A DNA stretch of 64,000 nt from Mycolicibacterium hippocampi (GCF_010723735.1 NZ_BLLB01000002.1:5208001-5272000); one strand, 5' to 3'; shown: positions 1 to 9,587, counted from the stretch's first letter. A program made the numbers and translations. The notes: generated by a model not told the origin, from the sequence alone.

Positions 1-1379
1 TAGAACGGTTCAGAACCGGGGCGCGGGCCGGGTTCGCGGGGGGCTCCCGGCGGAGGCGCCGGCGGCAGCCCGGGCCACAGCGGCGTGCCGTCGGGCGCGT
101 ACAGCTGCGCACCGTAGGCCGGGGCGCCGGGGTACGGAATCGGTCCGATCGCGGGCCCGCCGAACAGGTTGCGGATGCTCGGCGGTTCCGGCACGGCGCG
201 GGTCACCGGCAGATAGTTGGCGTAGGTGGGGAAGGCGATGCCCGGGTTGGGACGCCAGTCCAGGCCGGTGCCGAAGCCGGTGTTGGTGACGAGATTGCGC
301 ACCGGCCAGTTCTTCGAGACGTCCGGCAGCGAGCCGCAGCCGGGCTTGCCACCCGGGCCGCCCTTGGCGCCGATGATCGGCAGGTGTTGGGGGTAGTGGT
401 AGGGGTCGTCACCCAACGCCAACCCGGCGTCGAGCACCAGCGAGCGGCCGTTGCCGCCGGGGCTCTCGTAGCCGCCGTTGTCGAGGAGGTGCTTGGCGCC
501 CAGCAGCAGGCAGGTGTAGGAGGGGTTGTACTTGTAGAGCAGGTTCGTGGTCGGTTCCAGCACGTTGATGGCCTTGATCAGGTTCGCCTGGCTGGGCGCG
601 AGCAGGCCGATGCCGCTGTTCGACAGCCCGAGGGTGCTCAGCAGCAACGCATCGAGCTGGTCGGACTGGTTGACCACGGTGGCGCTGGTGGTGCTGGCCG
701 CGTTGAGCGTCGCGAGGATGTCCTGGGCCGCAGCGCTGTACGTCTCGTTGAAGGCGTTCAGCGCCCGCAGGTCGGCGGTGATCGTCTCGTTGCGCGGGTT
801 CAGCGCGAGCAGCACCTCGTTGGCGTCGGTGGTGGCCTGACCGATCCGCTCACCCTGCCCGCGGACACCGTCGGCCAGGGCCGACAGCGTGCTGTTGAGC
901 TTGGCCGCGTCGACCTGATCGAGAACCGCGACGAGGTTCTGGAACACGGTGTTGACCTCGGTGGTCACATTGCGTGACTCCATCACCTGGCCCGCTTCGA
1001 GCCGCTGACTGCTCGGGTTCTCGGGGAACACCAGATCGACGAACTTGGCCCCGAAGATCGTCGTCGCCCTGATCTGCGCCTCGACGTTGGACGGGATGTA
1101 CTGCAGCTGGTTCGGATCGATCTCGAGTCGCAGCGCGACCGGCGGGTTCGTCTGGCCGGTCACCCCGATCTCGGAGACCCGGCCCACCTGCACACCGCGC
1201 AGTTTGACCTTGGCGTTGGTCTCCATCACCAGACCCGCCCGGTCAGAGGTCAACGTCACCGGGATGGTGGACCGCAGCGTTCCGGTGAACAGCGCATATG
1301 TCAGCCACACGGCGCCGGCGAGAACCGTGACCAGGATGAGCGTCCACCATCCCGGCTTCAGGCCTTCGTCGTCTTCCAT
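1..1379 (-). CDS. Mce family protein (MceA-like), 3' end outside window
   Basis: Membrane-anchored substrate-binding subunit of an Mce lipid importer. The reading frame is open from the ATG at 1379 to the window edge (about 459 codons), so the C-terminus is missing. An N-terminal hydrophobic anchor (about residues 9-27) is followed by the MCE/MlaD beta domain, a helical region, and a Pro/Gly-rich tail that is typical of mycobacterial Mce proteins. It starts 3 bases after the yrbEB stop, so it is the third gene of the operon, which is the usual mceA position. Which of the mycobacterial mce operons this is cannot be settled from three genes. Confidence 0.9.
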   Translation of the reverse strand, partial: MEDDEGLKPGWWTLILVTVLAGAVWLTYALFTGTLRSTIPVTLTSDRAGLVMETNAKVKLRGVQVGRVSEIGVTGQTNPPVALRLEIDPNQLQYIPSNVEAQIRATTIFGAKFVDLVFPENPSSQRLEAGQVMESRNVTTEVNTVFQNLVAVLDQVDAAKLNSTLSALADGVRGQGERIGQATTDANEVLLALNPRNETITADLRALNAFNETYSAAAQDILATLNAASTTSATVVNQSDQLDALLLSTLGLSNSGIGLLAPSQANLIKAINVLEPTTNLLYKYNPSYTCLLLGAKHLLDNGGYESPGGNGRSLVLDAGLALGDDPYHYPQHLPIIGAKGGPGGKPGCGSLPDVSKNWPVRNLVTNTGFGTGLDWRPNPGIAFPTYANYLPVTRAVPEPPSIRNLFGGPAIGPIPYPGAPAYGAQLYAPDGTPLWPGLPPAPPPGAPREPGPRPGSEPF

Positions 1380-1382
1380 CCC

Positions 1383-2237
1383 TCAGCCCGCCAGATTGAA
1401 GTTGCCGGATTGCCCGTACACCGCCAGCGAGATCATCACCAGCACGAACGCGGACACGATCAGAGACGTCCGGACCGCGCGGCCGACGGCTTCGCCGACC
1501 CCGGCGGGTCCGCCACGCGCGGTGAAACCGTAGTAGGTGTGCACCAGCATGATCACCACGGCCAGCGCCACGCACTGGATCATCGACCAGAACAGGTCTG
1601 TCGGGTTCAGGAAGGTCCGGAAGTAGTGGTCGTAGACACCGGTCGACTGTCCGTAGAGGACCGTCGTCCCGAATCGCGCCGCCCAGAACGAGGCCAGCAC
1701 GCCGATGCAGTACAGCGGGATCACCACGAGCAGACCGGCCACCACCCGGGTCGACGCCAGGTAGGCGACGCTGCGGATGCCCATCACCTCGAGCGCGTCG
1801 ATCTCCTCGTTGATCCGCATCGCACCCAGCTGTGCGGTGGCTCCGGCGCCGATGGTCGCCGACAACGCCACCGCCGTGGTGGCCGGTGCGATCAGCCGCA
1901 CGTTGAAGAACGCCGAGGCGAAGCCGGTCAGCGCTTCCACACCGATCTCCGCGAAGTCGGTGTAGCCCTGCACCGCAACCAGCGCTCCGGTGGTCACGGT
2001 GAGGAAACCGACGATCGCGACGGTGCCGCCGATGACGATCAACGCACCTGAACCCAAACCCATCTGGGCGATCAGCCGCATGAGTTCGATCCGGTAGTTC
2101 GTGAAGACCATGTGGATCGAACGCAGCGTGCGGCCGTAGAACTTGGCCTGCACGCCGACCTGGTTCCACGGACCGGCCACGGAGCGGTACCGGGCCTTGA
2201 GCCACGGGAACTGAGAATGGGGCCGCGATACCGTCAC
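1383..2237 (-). CDS. yrbEB: YrbEB permease subunit of Mce transporter
   Basis: Integral-membrane permease (MlaE/YrbE family, 284 aa) that pairs with YrbEA to form the channel of the Mce lipid ABC importer. The protein shows several hydrophobic segments, the conserved INEEIDALEVMGI loop that contacts the ATPase, and the GGPAGVGEAVGRAVR motif near the C-terminus. Its GTG start overlaps the yrbEA stop by 4 bases, which indicates translational coupling. The length is normal for the family. Confidence 0.93.
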   Translation of the reverse strand: MTVSRPHSQFPWLKARYRSVAGPWNQVGVQAKFYGRTLRSIHMVFTNYRIELMRLIAQMGLGSGALIVIGGTVAIVGFLTVTTGALVAVQGYTDFAEIGVEALTGFASAFFNVRLIAPATTAVALSATIGAGATAQLGAMRINEEIDALEVMGIRSVAYLASTRVVAGLLVVIPLYCIGVLASFWAARFGTTVLYGQSTGVYDHYFRTFLNPTDLFWSMIQCVALAVVIMLVHTYYGFTARGGPAGVGEAVGRAVRTSLIVSAFVLVMISLAVYGQSGNFNLAG

Positions 2238-3001
2238 ATCGTCACCTTCACGGCGACGGCGGTGGCGACGATGTTGATCGCGAACAGCGCCATGAACGTG
2301 AACACCACGGTCTCGTTGACCGCGTTGCCGACACCGGCCGGGCCACCTCCCACCGAAATGCCCTTGTAGCAGGCGATCAGGCCGGCCGACAGCCCGAACA
2401 GGGCGGCTTTGACCAGAGCGATGAACACGTCTGTGGAACCGATGATGAGCGTCAGACCGGAAGCGAACGCACCCGGGGAGACGTTCTGGATGTACACGGT
2501 GAAGAAGAAGGCGCCGGCCAGCCCGACCAGGATGACCGTGGCCGAAAGCGCCAACGACACCAACATGGCGGCCAGGACCCGTGGGACCACAAGTGCCTGA
2601 ATGGGATTGATGCCCATCACGCGCAGCGCGTCCAACTCCTCACGGATGGTCCGGGCCCCCAGGTCGGCGCACATGGCCGTCGCGCCCGCACCCGCCACCA
2701 CCAGCACCGTGACGATCGGACCGATCTGCCGGACAGTGCCCAGCGCGGCACCGGTTCCCGAGAAGTCGGCGGCCCCGAACTCCTTCAGCAGGATGTTGAA
2801 GGTGAAGGTCAGCAGCACGGTGTAGGGAATGGTCAACATCAGCGTCGGCAGGATCGACACCCGCGCGACGAACCAGGATTGAGAAATGAACTCGCGCCAC
2901 GCAAAAGGCGGCTTGACCATCGCCACGAACGTGTCGAGCGCCATCGAGAAGAACCCGCCGACCGCGCGGACGGGTTTGGCGACCACACTGGAAGCGACCA
3001 T
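2234..3001 (-). CDS. yrbEA: YrbEA permease subunit of Mce transporter
   Basis: First gene of the mce operon and partner permease of YrbEB (255 aa, MlaE/YrbE family). It carries the conserved GARTIREELDALRVMGI coupling loop and the GGPAGVGNAVNETVV C-terminal motif seen in mycobacterial YrbEA proteins. The ATG at 3001 has a GGAGG ribosome site about 10 bases upstream. The 234-bp stretch to the next gene upstream (3002-3235) holds no gene that I can see and presumably carries the operon promoter. The TetR gene lies upstream in the same direction and is the likely local regulator. Confidence 0.93.
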   Translation of the reverse strand: MVASSVVAKPVRAVGGFFSMALDTFVAMVKPPFAWREFISQSWFVARVSILPTLMLTIPYTVLLTFTFNILLKEFGAADFSGTGAALGTVRQIGPIVTVLVVAGAGATAMCADLGARTIREELDALRVMGINPIQALVVPRVLAAMLVSLALSATVILVGLAGAFFFTVYIQNVSPGAFASGLTLIIGSTDVFIALVKAALFGLSAGLIACYKGISVGGGPAGVGNAVNETVVFTFMALFAINIVATAVAVKVTM

Positions 3002-3235
3002 CTAGCAGGTCCTCCCTCGTGTACACATCACCGCCATCGGCCGCTACCTCTCCAACGAAGTCCAGGCCCGGTCAGTGCGGCTGAGGTTACACATGACTGG
3101 ACGCCGGAGAACCGTATATCAACAAAAATTGACGCGGCAACAGGAGAGCACGACAACAGCCCCTGACCCGGTTGTGGCCCGGCTCCGACCGATCTGCAGC
3201 TCAGCGCGGCGGCCCCGGCGCGCCGCATCGGGCCA

Positions 3236-3841
3236 CTACCCCGGCGGGACGGCGCCGACCGCACGCAGCGCGAAGTCCAGCACCCGCGCCTGGGCCTGTT
3301 TGAGTCGCTGCAGATCGTCGGCGGGCTGGGCGGCCATCATCCGGCTGACCACCGCGCTGATCGCCGGGGCGTCGAATTCCGGCACCGTGGACGGAAAGGA
3401 CCCGTCGGCGCGCCCCCTGCCGAGGATCTCCACCAGGGACCGCTCCCGGCCGGCATGGGAACGCTCGCGGGTCTCGCGGTACCCCTTGGCCATCCGGACC
3501 TCGTCGGAGTCGACGACCGTCAGCTGCATCCGCTGCCGTGGATCGACCAGCACGTCGAACATCTCACCGATCCACGCCGCGAGCTGGTTGGCGGGGGTGC
3601 CGACGGCCTCCTCGGCGATGCGGTCCACCCGCCCGGCCACCGCATCACACTCCTCCTGCAGCAAAGCCAGGAACAGTTCGTCCTTCGAGTTGAAGTGCCG
3701 GTAGAAGGCGCGGGTCGACACTTCGGCTTCCCGCAGGATCGCTGAAACCGGGATCGGGGCGGCGTGCGGCTCCGACAGACAGCGATAGGCAGCGTCGATG
3801 ATGCGCCGGCGATCGCCGCCGGGGTCGGAGGATTTCGGCAC
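3236..3841 (-). CDS. TetR-family transcriptional regulator
   Basis: DNA-binding repressor of about 201 aa. An N-terminal TetR helix-turn-helix is seen in the RRIIDAAYRCLSE and ILREAEVSTRAFYRHF stretches (about residues 12-58), followed by an all-helical ligand domain. I chose the GTG at 3841; a TTG at 3850 and longer upstream starts are possible, but a longer protein would run into the divergent hydrolase promoter. It precedes the mce operon on the same strand and diverges from the hydrolase gene at 3939. It may regulate either or both. No clear palindromic operator was found in the flanking gaps. Confidence 0.85.
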   Translation of the reverse strand: MPKSSDPGGDRRRIIDAAYRCLSEPHAAPIPVSAILREAEVSTRAFYRHFNSKDELFLALLQEECDAVAGRVDRIAEEAVGTPANQLAAWIGEMFDVLVDPRQRMQLTVVDSDEVRMAKGYRETRERSHAGRERSLVEILGRGRADGSFPSTVPEFDAPAISAVVSRMMAAQPADDLQRLKQAQARVLDFALRAVGAVPPG

Positions 3842-3938
3842 GAGCGTCAATTCTAGGGATCGGTGCGCTCCGGACCCGGGAAAGCCACAAATCCCGCGGT
3901 CGGTAACGTGATGCCCGGGGCAAGCCGAGAGGACGCCT

Positions 3939-4823
3939 GTGAGCATTGACCACAGCGAGCCGAGGACCGTGACGTTTCGCGGCGACGACGACCTCACCCT
4001 GGTCGCCGACGAATGGAACAACCCGGACGCGGAGGCGCCGTCAGGGGTCGAATTCGACCCGTCCCGCCCGTCGATCCTGATGTTGCACGGCGGCGGCCAG
4101 AACCGCTTCTCCTGGAAGAAGACCGGGCAGATCCTGGCCGAGCGGGGACTGCACGTCGTCGCGATGGACAGCAGGGGTCACGGCGACAGCGACCGCTCAC
4201 CGGAGGCCAGGTACACGGTGGATGCGCTGTGCGCGGACACCTTGCGAGTGATCGAGCAGATGGGTCGGCCGGTGGTTCTGATCGGCGCCAGCATGGGAGG
4301 ACTCACCGGTATCCAGGCTGCGCACGAAGCCGGGCCCGCCAGCGTCCAGCGACTGATCCTGGTCGACGTGGTGCCCCGCTACGAAAAGGACGGCAGCGCA
4401 CGCATCCGGGATTTCATGTTCAGCCACGTGCACGGCTTCGGATCGTTGGAGGAGGCCGCCGACGCGGTGTCCGCGTATCTGCCGCACCGCACCAAACCGC
4501 GCAGTCCCGAAGGGCTGAAGAAGAATCTGCGCCATCGCAACGGGCGCTGGTATTGGCACTGGGATCCGGCGTTTTTGACCAAGCCGCAGGAGGATCCGTT
4601 CGTGCGGGTCGAGTCGCTCGAACAGGCCGCGATCGAGTTGGCCATCCCGATACTGCTGATCCGGGGCAAGCTCTCCGACGTGGTCAGCGAGGAGGCGGTC
4701 CACGATTTCCTGGACAAGGTGCCGCATGCGGAGTTCGCGGAGTTGTCCGGGGCGGGCCACACGGCGGCCGGCGATGACAACGACGCGTTCTCCGGCGTCG
4801 TCGCGCAGTTCGTATTGCGGTGA
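3939..4823 (+). CDS. alpha/beta hydrolase
   Basis: Alpha/beta-hydrolase-fold enzyme of 294 aa. The oxyanion-hole motif LHGGGQNR lies near residue 50, the nucleophile elbow GASMGG is near residue 118, and a C-terminal GHT supplies the probable catalytic His. A DSRGHGDS stretch between them is typical of epoxide-hydrolase or haloperoxidase-like members. It starts with GTG and overlaps the next gene by 4 bases (GTGA), so the two are probably co-translated. The substrate is unknown. It diverges from the TetR gene across a 97-bp gap. Confidence 0.85.
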   Translation: MSIDHSEPRTVTFRGDDDLTLVADEWNNPDAEAPSGVEFDPSRPSILMLHGGGQNRFSWKKTGQILAERGLHVVAMDSRGHGDSDRSPEARYTVDALCADTLRVIEQMGRPVVLIGASMGGLTGIQAAHEAGPASVQRLILVDVVPRYEKDGSARIRDFMFSHVHGFGSLEEAADAVSAYLPHRTKPRSPEGLKKNLRHRNGRWYWHWDPAFLTKPQEDPFVRVESLEQAAIELAIPILLIRGKLSDVVSEEAVHDFLDKVPHAEFAELSGAGHTAAGDDNDAFSGVVAQFVLR

Positions 4824-7783
4824 GTACCGGTTCCACCGCGGGCTTCGACTTCTTTGAGCAGAATGAACTGCCTGCGCCCCGGGTGAACGAGTCGCAGGCA
4901 CAGCACATCCTGTCCACGCACTACGGTGTGGCCGCGCATGTCGTGTCGCTGGGCAGCCAGCAGGACAGGAATTTCATGGTCACCGGCGACGACGGCGCGG
5001 TGCTCGGCGTGCTCAAGGTGGCCAACACCGCGTTCACCCCGGTCGAGTTGGCGGCCCAGGACGCCGCGGCACAACTGATCGCCGAGGCCGAACCAGGCCT
5101 TCGTGTCGCAGTTCCCCTGAACAACAGCGCGGGCGAGAAGTGCACAACGGTCCCGGGTTCGGCCGGGGAGCCGATGCATGTCCGGCTGCTGCGTCACCTT
5201 CCCGGCGGAACGCTGTCGGAGTCGGGACACCTCAGCGCGGCGGCTGTCGCCGGCCTCGGCGACATCTCCGGCCGGGTGAGCCGGGCGCTGAAGGCCTTCA
5301 CCCATCCCGGTCTGGATCGAAAGCTGCAGTGGGACTTGCGCTTCGGCCTGGCGGTCGTCGAGAAGCTGAGTTCCCACGTCCGTGACCCCGCATTGCGCTC
5401 AAGGCTCGAGACCATCGCCCGCGATGCATGGTCACGGATCTCGCCGCTGGACGCTGCGCTCCCCCGTCAGGCGGCGCACATCGACCTGACCGACGCCAAT
5501 GTCGTGGTGACCCGCGAGGCCGGCGGGGTGCGTCCCGACGGGGTCATCGACTTCGGCGACCTGTGCCACACCTGGGCGGTGTCCGAACTCGCGATCACCG
5601 CATCCTCGGTGCTGGGACATGCTGGTGCGCAGCTCTCCTCGGTGCTGCCGGCGATCCGGGCCTTCCACGCCGTCCGGCCGCTGTCGGCAGCGGAGGCGCA
5701 GGTTCTGTGGCCCCTGCTGGTGCTGCGGACAGCCGTGCTGATAGTCAGCGGCGCCCAGCAAGCCGCTTTGGATCCCGACAACGACTACCTCACCGAACAG
5801 TCCGACGCCGAGCTGCAGATGTTCGAACTGGCGGCATCGATACCGCTGGACGTGATGACCGCGGTGGTCATGGCCGATCTGGGTCTGGCCGGGGCTCCAG
5901 CGCCGGTGGTGGCACAGGCGCCGCTCGTCGCCGTGGATCCGGCCGCGGTGGTGACCCTGGATCTGTCCACCACCTCGGAGCTCTACGACGGCACGTTCGA
6001 CGCCGCACTGCCCGGTGACGTGGCGGCCCGGGCGGCGGCCGCTGCGCTGCAGCGTGGTGCCGCGCTTGTCGTCACCCGCTTCGCCGAGGCCCGACTCGGC
6101 CAGGCACCGCTGTTGAGCCAGGACGCCCCCGCCGTCGTCGCCACCGGCATCAGCGTGTGGTCGGCGACCGGCACCGACGTCACCGCCCCGTGGGACGGTC
6201 AGGTCACCGAGGACACCGAGGACACCGGGGACACCGGGGACACCGCCAGCCAAGTCACGTTGCGTGGCAACGATCTCGAGCTGACCGTGACCGGGGTGGC
6301 CGGAACCGCCCGCGGCGCGGTGCACGCCGGACAGCGGCTGGCTCGGGTGGGTGCGAACGAGCGCGTCGAGGTGAGCGTGCGCGCGGCGGGTGCGCCCTTG
6401 CTGCCGCCGTTCACCGAAACGGACCTGGCACCGGGCTGGCTCGCTTTCGCCCGCGACCCCCGCCCGCTGCTCGGACTGGCGCCGGAAGACACCAGCAGGA
6501 TGCCGGCTGATCTGCTGTCCCGCCGGGACGCGAGTTTCGCGCCCGTGCAGGAGTTCTACTACCGCACCCCGCCGCAGATCGAACGCGGCCGTCGCCATTT
6601 CCTGATGTCGACCGCGGGCCGCAGCTACCTCGACATGGTGAACAACGTCACCGTGCTGGGTCACGCACATCCCCGGGTGGCCGACGCGGCATCTCGGCAA
6701 CTGCGCAGGCTCAACACGAACTCTCGATTCAACTACGAGGCCATCGTCGAGTTCAGCGAGCGGCTGGCCTCGCTGCTGCCCGCCCCGCTGGACACGGTAT
6801 TCCTGGTCAACTCCGGTTCGGAGGCCAGCGATCTGGCGATCCGACTGGCGACCGCCGCCACCGGGCGACGCGACGTGGTCGCGGTGCGCGAGGCCTATCA
6901 CGGCTGGACCTACGGCACCGATGCGGTGTCGACCTCGACCGCCGACAACCCGAACGCCCTTGCCACCCGGCCGGCTTGGGTACACACAGTGGAGTCCCCG
7001 AACAGCTTCCGGGGCAAGTACCGCGGTCCCGACGTGTTCCGCTACGCCGAAGAGGCGGTCGCCCGTATCGACGACATGAGCGCAGCCGGTCGCGCCCCTG
7101 CCGCGTTCATCTGCGAGAGCGTCTACGGCAACGCCGGAGGAATGGCACTTCCGCCCGGCTATCTGCGCCAGGTGTATGCCGCGGTACGCGACCACGGCGG
7201 TCTGGCGATCTCGGACGAGGTGCAGGTGGGTTACGGGCGGCTGGGTGAGTGGTTCTGGGGCTTCCAGCAGCAGCAGGCGGTGCCCGACATCGTGTCGATC
7301 GCCAAGTCGGTGGGCAACGGCTATCCGCTGGGGGCGGTGATCACCAGCAGGGTGGTGGCCGAGAGGTTCTCGTCGCAGGGCTACTTCTTCTCCTCCACCG
7401 GCGGCAGCCCGCTGTCGTGTGCCATCGGCGTGACGGTGCTCGACGTGCTACGCGATGAGGGGTTGCAGCAGAACGCGGTTCATGTGGGCGGGCATCTCAA
7501 GGCTCGGCTGGAGGCGTTGCGCGACAGGCATCCGATCATCGGGACGGTGCACGGTTTCGGCCTGTACCTGGGCGTCGAGATGGTGCGTGACACGGCCACC
7601 CTGGAGCCGGCATCCGAGGAGACCGTGGCCATCTGCGAGCGAATGCTCGAACTCGGGGTGATCATCCAGCCCACCGGCGACCACACGAACATCTTGAAGA
7701 CGAAGCCGCCACTGTGCATCGACACCGCGGCGGCCGACTTCTACGTCGACACCCTGGACCGGGTGCTCACCGAAGGGTGGTGA
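4820..7783 (+). CDS. kinase-like / M23-like / class III aminotransferase fusion protein
   Basis: A 987-aa multidomain protein. Residues of about 25-330 form an APH/choline-kinase-like phosphotransferase domain with an intact HxDxxxxN catalytic loop (from His220) and a DFG magnesium motif (about 241). Residues of about 440-540 look like a beta-sheet peptidase-M23/lipoyl-like module. Residues of about 570-985 are a complete class III PLP aminotransferase with the Schiff-base lysine near 829 in the AKSVGNGYPLGA motif. The nearest characterised relatives of the aminotransferase part are ethanolamine-phosphate or hydroxylysine-phosphate phospho-lyases. A phosphorylate-then-eliminate reaction on an amino alcohol is therefore plausible, but it is inferred. 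Translation is coupled to the upstream hydrolase. Confidence 0.85.
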   Translation: MSTGSTAGFDFFEQNELPAPRVNESQAQHILSTHYGVAAHVVSLGSQQDRNFMVTGDDGAVLGVLKVANTAFTPVELAAQDAAAQLIAEAEPGLRVAVPLNNSAGEKCTTVPGSAGEPMHVRLLRHLPGGTLSESGHLSAAAVAGLGDISGRVSRALKAFTHPGLDRKLQWDLRFGLAVVEKLSSHVRDPALRSRLETIARDAWSRISPLDAALPRQAAHIDLTDANVVVTREAGGVRPDGVIDFGDLCHTWAVSELAITASSVLGHAGAQLSSVLPAIRAFHAVRPLSAAEAQVLWPLLVLRTAVLIVSGAQQAALDPDNDYLTEQSDAELQMFELAASIPLDVMTAVVMADLGLAGAPAPVVAQAPLVAVDPAAVVTLDLSTTSELYDGTFDAALPGDVAARAAAAALQRGAALVVTRFAEARLGQAPLLSQDAPAVVATGISVWSATGTDVTAPWDGQVTEDTEDTGDTGDTASQVTLRGNDLELTVTGVAGTARGAVHAGQRLARVGANERVEVSVRAAGAPLLPPFTETDLAPGWLAFARDPRPLLGLAPEDTSRMPADLLSRRDASFAPVQEFYYRTPPQIERGRRHFLMSTAGRSYLDMVNNVTVLGHAHPRVADAASRQLRRLNTNSRFNYEAIVEFSERLASLLPAPLDTVFLVNSGSEASDLAIRLATAATGRRDVVAVREAYHGWTYGTDAVSTSTADNPNALATRPAWVHTVESPNSFRGKYRGPDVFRYAEEAVARIDDMSAAGRAPAAFICESVYGNAGGMALPPGYLRQVYAAVRDHGGLAISDEVQVGYGRLGEWFWGFQQQQAVPDIVSIAKSVGNGYPLGAVITSRVVAERFSSQGYFFSSTGGSPLSCAIGVTVLDVLRDEGLQQNAVHVGGHLKARLEALRDRHPIIGTVHGFGLYLGVEMVRDTATLEPASEETVAICERMLELGVIIQPTGDHTNILKTKPPLCIDTAAADFYVDTLDRVLTEGW
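6209..6244 (+). repeat. four tandem 9-bp repeats in coding sequence
   Basis: Two copies of GAGGACACC are followed by two copies of GGGGACACC. They encode an E/G-D-T repeat in a linker inside the M23-like region of the fusion protein. Repeat number could vary by slippage without breaking the frame. Confidence 0.9.
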
Positions 7784-7788
7784 ACCCC

Positions 7789-8717
7789 TCAGACCAGCAG
7801 CGGCACGGAATCGAGACGGTCATCGGTGAGGAGCTCGAACATGACACGCCGGCTCACCAGCTCCGCGCGCCCGTACGCCTTGCCGGCCAACTGGATTCGG
7901 CACCTCGCGATCGCCGAGTTGTAGCAGTACTTCGTGCCCCCGTGGGTGTCGGGGTAGCTCAGACCGATCACGTCGGCGGGTTCGGTGGTGATCTCCCCCT
8001 CGATCATCCGGTCCCCCACCCGAGCCCCGAATGTCCATGTGAACGGCGCGTACCGGCCGTGGCTCTGCATGCTACCGACCAGCGTGCGCACCGCGAACTC
8101 CACACCGGCGTGCCGGAACACGAACAGTGTCACACCGGGGAGCAACACCGATCCGAGGCCGGCGCGGGCGGTCACGATCTCCAACGTCGAATCCGGCGCA
8201 TCGTCGAAGCCGCACACCTGACCGAACGCGTAGGCAGGGGTGTGGCGGGTGCCCCAGTTGTGGTTGATGCTGCCCGTCCACCCGTCGACGTCGACTGCCA
8301 GGCCGGCCGCCTCGAGGTGGCCGTCGAACCTGGCCAGCGGATGGCGAACCAGCGTCTTGGCAGACGGGAACCGACGCCGGTAACCGCGCTCGGTGAGTAG
8401 CCGCACAGGATCCTCAACGCCCGGGGTGATCGCGATGTCCCAGCGCGCGTCGGGCACCGTGCCGCTGCGGCGGCGTCGTCGAGGCTGGTGGTGGCGATCT
8501 GCGCGGTCCAGTCCTGATAGCCGAAGTCGGACGACTCGAGCGGGTAGGACCGCTTGAGCGCGCGATGCCCCGACGGGTCGAAGACCATCACCCACACGTC
8601 GGCACTTTCCTCCCCGACCGCGGGCAGCAGCAGGGTCTCCCGCAGCCACACCGCACGGGGCGCGTCAGGGGCGTTGGCGCGGATGAACCGACTCTCGTAA
8701 TAGGGGGCCTTCGCCAT
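7789..8717 (-). pseudogene. frameshifted AttH/CrtC lipocalin-like protein gene
   Basis: Two overlapping minus-strand frames together encode one protein of about 310 aa. The N-terminal part runs from the ATG at 8717 (or GTG at 8723) to a DDAAAA stretch at about 8470. The C-terminal part continues in another frame from GTVPDARWDI to the stop at 7789. Joining them needs one extra base (or removal of two) in the GC-rich run at about 8462-8475. The downstream part contains an INHNWGTRH motif like the GHNWGxxH signature of tocopherol-cyclase/hydroxyneurosporene-synthase (CrtC/AttH) lipocalin-like proteins. This could be a true pseudogene or a one-base sequencing error, because both halves otherwise look well conserved. 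Confidence 0.7.
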
Positions 8718-8748
8718 CGTCACATCCCCAGCATCCAATACTTGACCC

Positions 8749-9534
8749 GTGAGCGGAGTGGAGATTGCGGCCTACATCCTCGCGACGATCGTCGTCGGCG
8801 AGGCGATAGCGCTGGTGGTGCTGGCACAGCGCCTGAAAGCGGCGCGCGAGGAGTCCGACGAACTGCGCCGCCGTGTCGACACCCGCAACATGTTGTTCTC
8901 CGGTGGGACCAAGGCCGTCAAGACCGTCTGGCAGACCGCCAACATCCTGCGCAGAGACGGGTTCGGTGCAGCCGTGCGGTCCTCGATCGAAGAGCTCGCG
9001 GACTGGGCCGAGGTGGAGCGACCCGACCTGGCGCGGCTGGCTCCCAACGGCAAGCTGGCCATCATGTTCTCCGACATCGAGGAGTCCACGGCGCTCAACG
9101 AACGCATCGGCGACCGCGCCTGGGTCAGGTTGATCGGCAAGCACGACAAAGCGGTTCGCCGGCTCGTCGACAGACACCACGGTTACGTCGTGAAGAGCCA
9201 GGGCGACGGATTCATGATCGCGTTCGCGCAGCCGGAGCAGGCGGTTCGCTGCGGACTGGACATCCAGAGCTCGCTGCAGAAGCGCCCCAACGAGATTCGG
9301 GTGCGGATCGGAATCCACGTCGGCAAGTCGATGCTGCGTGGCGACGACGTCTTCGGACGCAACGTCGCGATGGCGGCGCGGGTCGCCGGACAGGCCGACG
9401 GTGGCGAGATCCTGGTCAGCGAGGCAGTGCTCGACGCTGTCTCCGGTTGTGACGACATCGTTGTCGACAACGGCCGCGAGGTGGAGCTCAAGGGCTTCAC
9501 CGGTTCGCACACCCTGTATGCGGTGACGTCCTAG
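8749..9534 (+). CDS. class III adenylate/guanylate cyclase-domain membrane protein
   Basis: 261-aa protein with one N-terminal membrane segment (about residues 5-27), a short linker, and a class III nucleotide cyclase homology domain (about 100-260). The metal-binding aspartates are visible at D109 (FSDIEEST) and D153 (KSQGDGF), and the purine-selecting pair K149/D200 fits adenine. The transition-state Arg211 is present, but the paired Asn position is Ala207 in the FGRNVAMAAR stretch. The product is presumably cAMP if the protein is active. It starts with GTG and diverges from the frameshifted gene upstream. Confidence 0.88.
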   Translation: MSGVEIAAYILATIVVGEAIALVVLAQRLKAAREESDELRRRVDTRNMLFSGGTKAVKTVWQTANILRRDGFGAAVRSSIEELADWAEVERPDLARLAPNGKLAIMFSDIEESTALNERIGDRAWVRLIGKHDKAVRRLVDRHHGYVVKSQGDGFMIAFAQPEQAVRCGLDIQSSLQKRPNEIRVRIGIHVGKSMLRGDDVFGRNVAMAARVAGQADGGEILVSEAVLDAVSGCDDIVVDNGREVELKGFTGSHTLYAVTS

Positions 9535-9587
9535 TCCCGATTCTGGCGCGGCCCGGATTTGTCGGTGCGTTCTGTTTTGATGGTGTC

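Noticed and set aside
5432..7195. A 587-codon minus-strand open frame inside the fusion-protein gene
   Set aside because: The opposite strand encodes clear kinase and aminotransferase motifs, while this frame has none.
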